64,000 nucleotides of DNA from Pagrus major (taxonomy: Eukaryota; Chordata; Actinopteri; Spariformes; Sparidae). The notes under the pieces were generated by a model, which was given only the letters and a program-made list of their open reading frames with translations, ran no database searches and was not told the origin of the DNA. The stretch lies in NCBI RefSeq assembly GCF_040436345.1, contig NC_133216.1:20795792-20859791 (forward strand), given 5' to 3'. Position 1 is the first letter of the stretch. Every line of letters begins with the position of its first letter. Below, one piece after another: positions 11,179 through 64,000 of the stretch. Made by a program: the position numbers and the translations under genes.

Positions 11179-11856
11179 TTGGCTGCGTGGAATGATTTGT
11201 TCAGCAACACAGAGCTGATTGTTAGTCACAAAAAGGTCACAGAGGTCAGAAAACTAGACAATATGATAGACAGGTGTGTTCTGACTTCATCTCCTGTTGA
11301 ACTTCTAACACTACATGCCTACTGGCACTTATAACTCATCTGCAGCTACTACACAGTAGATCACAAAACCAAAATCTTATCAGTGAACTCCCAAGACAGT
11401 ATCGGTGAGGCTGACGAGTAGCCGGGAGCAAGAAATGGAAAATTGCTCGTGACACAATCATATGACGATAACTTAGTGTCTTCTGACTTTGCAGACGAAC
11501 ACAAAGAGAGGCTACATTTACTAGTTTGACTGAGTCAGATAGGAGCTGCTACAGCTCCTGCTTGCTTTACAGCATTTGTATCTTCTTTAACATGATTGCT
11601 AACATAATGCTAATATCAACGATGACAACATTCAAGTGGCTAATCAAGTAAAGCTAATACAGTACTTTTTTGATTAGGTACTGATCACAACCTAACATTC
11701 ACCAGTGTTTGCAGTTATTAGTAACCTGCTGCTGTTTAGCTCGGTGGTTTGAATCTCCCAACAAAATCCTGAAGCTAATGTCAAATGAGGTTAGACAGCT
11801 AACTAGACAACATATTAGCGCCATTTCAAGCTAGCGCGTTGGTTTCGTTTTCTTAC

Positions 11857-12050
11857 CGTTTGGTTTGATGCCAAAGATAGCTACTTATCCGAAGAATAAC
11901 TATGAAATCCTAACGGAAATAAAAACGTATATATAAACACTCAGAATGGTCCGGTTAAATGTACGTATTACAGATGATGAAGCTGTCAAACATCTCCTTG
12001 TGTTGATACGAGAGAGGAGCCTCCTCTCTTCTTCCTCTATCTGTTCTCCA
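11857..12050 (-). other. mff: Probable untranslated first exon of mff
   Basis: A strong donor (AACG, then GTAAGA) ends at 11857 on the minus strand. It pairs with an acceptor (CACGCAG) at 11184-11183, four bases before the mff ATG. The right edge, near 12050, is a guess from the promoter motifs next to it. No in-frame ATG precedes the chosen start. Confidence 0.5.
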
Positions 12051-12110
12051 AACAGGAAGTAAAAGCTCAGGAGGAAGTGACGTCACTTGCACCGAGCGCT
12101 GAAATTAAAA
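12040..12110 (-). promoter_or_regulatory. mff promoter with ETS and CRE sites
   Basis: A perfect palindromic CRE, TGACGTCA, lies at 12078-12085. It is accompanied by two AGGAAGT ETS-type words (12054-12060 and 12073-12079). Such clusters are typical of TATA-less housekeeping promoters. The site lies just upstream of the inferred mff exon 1. Confidence 0.5.
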
Positions 12111-12943
12111 GTTTGCTTACATTTAAAGTAATTAAATTACATTTATTTTGTATATAGGCTATACATTTTAATTTATTTACTTTATTTTCAAGTCTCATGT
12201 TATCTCTAGTGGATATTCATATTGTATAATACTGTTTTTTTTTTAAACTTTCTTTTATTTGTACAGTGCTGTTTTTGTACTTAAGCTGCTGTGACACTTT
12301 AATTTCCCTGAGTGGAATCAATTAATTAAAATAAAATATTAGCACACAAAATGTCATCATATAAATCATGCAGGTTGACATTTATTGATTCATATATGTA
12401 GGCTATGGAATAAAATAAACAGTGTATGCCATACAATCACGTCCTATCCCGTCCAGGGATCAGTTATATCAGTACCTCTCGGCCCGCATTATACTCAAAG
12501 GTGTTTCTTCTATATCTATAATGCATAATCCACTGTCGTTTCCATTGAATAGTTCGGCAGAATTTCTCAAAACTAAGAGAAAACCTTTAGCGAGAGTTTA
12601 TTTTAGATAAAACGGAACATTTGATCGCATCATGTGTTCACGCACAGGTCAATGTCGCGGGGGGTTTTGGGAGGTGGCCCCCTCAGTGACTGTGGGTGGT
12701 GCGTTCACCAGGAGCCATTCAAATGCTGCGATTGACATGAGACAAGTCGTCCCTCTGCAAGACCAGTGAGTAAACGGGAAATCACGTCTGGATCTGGGGG
12801 AGATATCAATGCAAGACAAACACCAACTTCTGAGTCATGTCCCCAAGCGGACTTAACGTAGCTGCCAGGATGCTCTTCATCTGATGGACACAGAGGCTGC
12901 GCCGATTCACTGCTTCTCTCCGTCTGTGTAACTGGCTGAAATA

Positions 12944-59765
<46,822 letters not shown>

Positions 59766-60210
59766 GTAAGATTTCTTTTGTTGATCAGTGACTGTTATAC
59801 TACTCCTGGTGGTATCCTCTGTGAGACAAGGGAAGTTATCCAAACCTGTCTGTTACGTTATGAGTCATTTTAACTTTGAAACACAGTTTAGAATAACAAA
59901 CTGGTTGTTAAATGATTTCAGAGACTTAAAGTATTGACTCAAGGTCCATCTGGCACATTTTTTACTGAAATTTATGTATGTGAGGGATTATTTGGAAAGT
60001 CCTGTCCATCTTTGACTAAAAGCTGCAGTTTTGTTCCATAACCATAAGAATATATAGTTTTGCTGAGTTTTTTTCCTCACACTGATAATCCAAGATGATC
60101 TCTCACAGAACTGTCCCTACATGTCTTGTTTTGTCCTGCACATGTACCTATCCAAACACAACACTTCAGCCTCTGAATTGTGAGGATTTGCTGCTTTTCT
60201 TCGTCTTATG

Positions 60211-60480
60211 AGCAGAGGTGGAATGAAACTAAGTACATTTTCTGGCCACATTTAAGTACAAATCCAAGGTGCTTGTACTTTACTTGAGTTTTTCCATTTG
60301 ATGCAGCTTCATACTTGTATGGTATTGATGTAGTACATCTCAGAGGCAAATATTTTTACTTCACTACATTTATCTACATAGCTTTTGTTACTTTCAGATC
60401 ACAATGTTTCATAACCTTCCTGAAAACCATGTGTCATTTAAAATTCTGTGATTTTGAATGTGAATGTTTCTGATAAACTG
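60211..60480 (+). repeat. Dispersed AGAGGTGGAA..AAGTAC fish repeat
   Basis: It starts AGAGGTGGAATGAAACTAAG and contains CTTGTACTTTACTTGAGTTT and TTACTTCACTACATTTATC, words of a very common teleost repeat. The right edge is approximate. Confidence 0.6.
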
Positions 60481-63040
60481 AAAGATGAAGTGTTCCTTTA
60501 TGGGTTGAGAAAATTCATATTCAACTGGCAATAGACAACAGGCAATAGCAAGCTTTCTGCCTCAACGTATCATTATGAGGTGAATTGATTGTTTGATTGC
60601 ATTGGCTCTCTAAACCTCGCTATCACTATACAATTTTGCCCCAAGGCACGCGGTCAGCCGGGGAAAGGATTTCTTCATTTCTAAAGACTAAATGATTGAA
60701 TAAACTCATGTGACCCTGAGGAAAACCGAAACGATCCAGTTGTCTTTGCAACAGCGGTGCAAACAATATTACCACTTGGAAACGCTATGGGGGGAAGAGT
60801 CGTGTTGCCACTAAGGTAACTAGTAATATTAAACCAAAAACATCTGTTACAATAGTAAACTACTGACCAGGACGCTTTTTCTGAATAATGAGTACTTCTA
60901 CCTTTGATACTCAGTCTGGTATTAGTGCCTTTAAATAAAAGGTCTGATTACTTCATTTTCCAATGCTTATTAGGTAGTAAACATAATATTTTTGAGTTTG
61001 GGGCTGTTGGTTGGACAAAAGCAGCAGTCTTAATACTTTACCTCCAGCTTTAGGAAATTCCAATTGGCATTTTTTAAAATTATCGTTATTATTATTATAA
61101 TTAAGATGATGATTATTATTATCAGACTAAATGATTAATCCAAGTGATTAATCTGTAAACCTACACAATAATATCCAGATTATTTGAGAATCAAAGCCCT
61201 AATTTTCACATCTTATATGTTAACATATGTTGAGTTAAGTTTGAATACTTTCAGAAGGCACTGCCAGTTTGAGTTTTATTCTCAGATGCTTTGTTAAATT
61301 ATCCATCCTGACCTTGTTGAACTTTGAGTGATATGTGACAAATATGTCAGCCCATTTGTTTCACCTCATCCCCACTGAAGGCACGACTGCCTTTAACTCT
61401 TAAGACACTAGAGGGCGCTGCAGGACATTCTTCTGATTTTCTCATCTCCTCCCCGGTTTGAGTGAATCATCACACAGATGAATCATCAGATTGTCCGTGT
61501 AATGTCATAAGCAAAACCACTTTAAAACCACACAAATCCCAAGATATAATTTGTATTAGTCATTCTGGGATAGATGGACTGTATTTCATAGGCTGCAGAG
61601 TTGAGCATCCTGCCATAGCAAACCCTTCATGTAACTTATATTCTTCTCATCATGGGGATATTTTTACTGAACCCAAAGACAAACCGACAGTCCAGGAGTC
61701 TTAACAACGTAATAGATTTGTTCTTGATTATAGTCTTTTGACTTGAAGTGGCCTCGTGTTATTACAAAGTGTAAGATTTAGTATAAGTGTACTACCAGGA
61801 CCAGAAATTCATACCACCTCCGTAGCGCACGGGGCATCGTAAATCACGGCCATGTCACACTAGAGCAGAGCCTCACGTCCCCAGTCATAACAGTCTAATG
61901 GCCTCAGACGCAGACGTCACTCTGATTGGACGTTGCTGTGGAAATAGGGCTATCGGTCTGACTCGGTTCTGTTTTCTGAAGGCCTTCTCTGCTCAAACAG
62001 AGGTGTCCAGTTTCTCAGTCTTCTGCTGGGGCCTCTTCCTTCAGGAGAAGTCAGGAAGAGGCCTGGGCTGTGAGAAGGACCAGATCCTCTCGTGTTCATC
62101 TGTTTCACAGCATTCAAATGGAAAGAGATGACTTTCCTTCTGAGTGTTTGATTCTACGTGGGCGATTTCTTATCCATGCACTGGCTTTCATTATGTTATT
62201 CACGGACATAACGGCTTTCTAAAACACTCAGAAAGCTTGTAACTATGGCAAAATGCATAGTTTCATTGAGTATTCTTGTGGCGTTGAGGTTGATTCTAAA
62301 CGTTTCAGTCAAGTTTTGTCAGAGGAAACGAGCTATTGTGCTGACATGGGTCCTGCACACTGGACCACTTCTTCAATTAGCGCGGATCGTGCTGCGTTTC
62401 TGGTCTGCAGCTTTGATGTCTGCATCAAAATAGTTCATTTGGTCGCAGTAAAAAGGAACTCTGGTTCGACTGGCATCGAACATCCGCGCTATTGTCGTAG
62501 AAGCTTGGTTGTTTTGTTGTTGTTGTTGTGTAGCTTTCTTTGAGTGTATAGATCCTGAATGGCACCAGGAAGTTCTATTCTGTGTTCTCTCTATCCGCTC
62601 TATTTCTGTGGTCTGCTCTCCCCGGCTGTGTGGTCCCTGGACCAGCTTTATGGGCTGACAGCAGTGGCTCTTACACAACCAGGGATCTGGAAATAATCCT
62701 CCTGTCTTAAAGAGCTCATTTAGTCTAGAGATGGAGTCTTTCAGCGATGGCACAGTGTGTGTGCGTGTGTGTGTATGTGTGGACCAGGTCCTCTTCGCCT
62801 ACCTATAAACAAAGACAGTGAGGGAAGAGTCCTCACTTACAAACACTTGCAGACACTGTGCTAATATCAGAAGACAGATTGCTGCTCTGTGGTTAATATG
62901 GAAACCAGTCGCCCCCTGCCGGCATAAACATATAATAAAGCATTCAGAAGTGTCAGAGGATTTGTGTCAGTGTGTGTGTGCTGCAGTTGAAAAGGAAGAA
63001 AAGTGTTTAAACATGTTGATGTACAAAGGCCTTATTTTTT

Positions 63041-63410
63041 AAAGGTGCAATACACAAGACTTGTCCACTTTTAAATCATACAAACAACAAACAGGGGCAG
63101 CATATCACAAGAATGATTGCTAACCGCTGCTAACCATATTTTCTTATACATCCATGAGTGTAGCTATTTTTAGCTTGTTAGCTCAGTTAGCCGTGCAGCT
63201 AGCCAGACTACCAGGGGAGTGTTTCTGTTTACGCTGCCAGCACATACCTTTGGAGCGCTGGGAGAAAGAGGTTTTCAGGCCCGGGGCTAGCTTGTTAGCA
63301 TGCTAACCTCAGCAGATATCTCTTCAACACTGTTATTTCTTCACCTTCTGGTGATAATGTTAGTTAAATTTAAAATGTTTTGCACTAATGTTCTTACATA
63401 CTGCACCTTT
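63041..63410 (-). mobile_element. Complete AAAGGTGCAATATGTAAG-family MITE, inverted
   Basis: The tips AAAGGTGCAATACACAAGAC and TTACATACTGCACCTTT are inverted partners. The inner words GGGGCAGCATAT and GGCTAGCTTGTTAGCATGCT show the opposite orientation to the copies at 6.1, 19.1 and 45.9 kb. At 370 bp it is the best full-length reference copy in the window. Confidence 0.7.
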
Positions 63411-63462
63411 AACATCATAGATGCATTGAGCCCCCGTTGTTCATTGGTAAATAAATGACATT

Positions 63463-63730
63463 TCAGTAAAGCTGCGACATTACGTCGATTAATCACTTAA
63501 TCACCAACTATTTAGGTAATCGATTAATCGTTTCGGCCATTTTTCAAGCCAAAAATTCAAACATTTGCTGGTTCCAGCTTCCTAAATCGAAGGGTATTCT
63601 GCTTTTCTTTGTAGTTTATGATAGTAAATGAAGAGTCTTTGGGTTATGGAATATTTCTGAGACAAAGAAACACATAAAAGACGTCAATTTAGGATCATTA
63701 ATAAGGATTTTTCTTAATTCCTTGACATTT
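63463..63730 (+). repeat. CGATTAATCG-containing fish repeat fragment
   Basis: Contains GTAATCGATTAATCGTTTCG, GCTGGTTCCAGCTTCCTAAA and TTTGGGTTATGG. A fragment of the same family lies at 15960-16210, where the matching words are TTTTCTGGTTTCGTTACTCC and TTGGGTTGTGG. Confidence 0.55.
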
Positions 63731-64000
63731 TATAGACAACATGAAAATAATCAACATAATTGTCACAATCGTGTAACATTCCTGAAACAATAAAACAGGA
63801 CAGAAAGATGTTGCCATGGCGTCGGCGATTGCTATCATAATAATAAACAATAAACCATAGATTTTTGCTACAGTACTACCACAGAGCTAATGTACAGCTG
63901 GGTTAAAATGACAGCATCGTCAGCGGGCTGGCTTTAATAACATCACAGCCTAACCACTACAGAGGCAGGCGAAGACGTCATGCTGTCAGCGTGGGAACAC

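Larger units (their letters stand above)
59766..64000 (+). other. megf6: megf6 intron 23 and right edge of the window
   Basis: No EGF-like exon was found in this 4.2 kb, so the next megf6 exon lies to the right. It contains a TACTTGAGT-rich repeat (60211-60480), a full MITE (63041-63410) and a CGATTAAT-type repeat (about 63463-63730). The rest is plain AT-rich sequence. Confidence 0.6.

Noticed and set aside
62373-62753. 126-aa minus-strand frame near the right edge
   Set aside because: It has no domain or motif I recognise, lies within a megf6 intron, and its polyglutamine-like run is a simple GTT repeat.

Overview
The window is nuclear DNA of a teleost fish, most likely a spiny-rayed (percomorph) species. 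It has vertebrate protein-coding genes split by GT-AG introns, AT-rich introns full of CA/GT microsatellites, and many short terminal-inverted-repeat elements of the kind common in percomorph genomes. Nothing bacterial or viral was recognised.

Layout. (1) 1-5.7 kb: mrpl44 (minus strand, 4 exons, complete) and dnaaf1/lrrc50 (plus strand, only 2 exons, complete) lie head to head with 269 bp between their start codons. This shared promoter carries a consensus RFX X-box, as expected for a cilia gene. (2) 6.9-12.1 kb: mff (minus strand, 7 coding exons, complete), with a probable untranslated first exon and an ETS/CRE-type promoter near 12.05 kb. A 719-bp inverted-repeat transposon flanked by TTAA sits in one of its introns. 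(3) 12.9 kb to the right edge: megf6 (plus strand). Twenty-three coding exons (990 codons) are visible: signal peptide, EMI domain, nine EGF modules, an acidic non-EGF exon, then ten eight-cysteine laminin-type EGF modules. The gene runs off the right edge.

Two genes are nested in megf6. The 20.9-kb intron 4 holds a same-strand hairpin that closely matches miR-551, whose human copy MIR551A is also intronic to MEGF6. Intron 16 holds a complete antisense gene for a divergent EHD-family membrane-remodelling ATPase (6 exons, 544 aa).

The rest is intron or intergenic DNA with mobile-element remains. The most notable is a 915-bp element with about 75-bp inverted ends. It carries relics of two convergent genes (a THAP zinc finger and a protein of the YqaJ-associated type) and is inserted inside an older MITE. 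The genes do not form one pathway: mrpl44 and mff act at mitochondria, dnaaf1 in ciliary dynein assembly, megf6 in the extracellular matrix, and ehd in endocytic membrane traffic. Exon limits were placed by reading splice consensus, codon phase and family similarity by eye.
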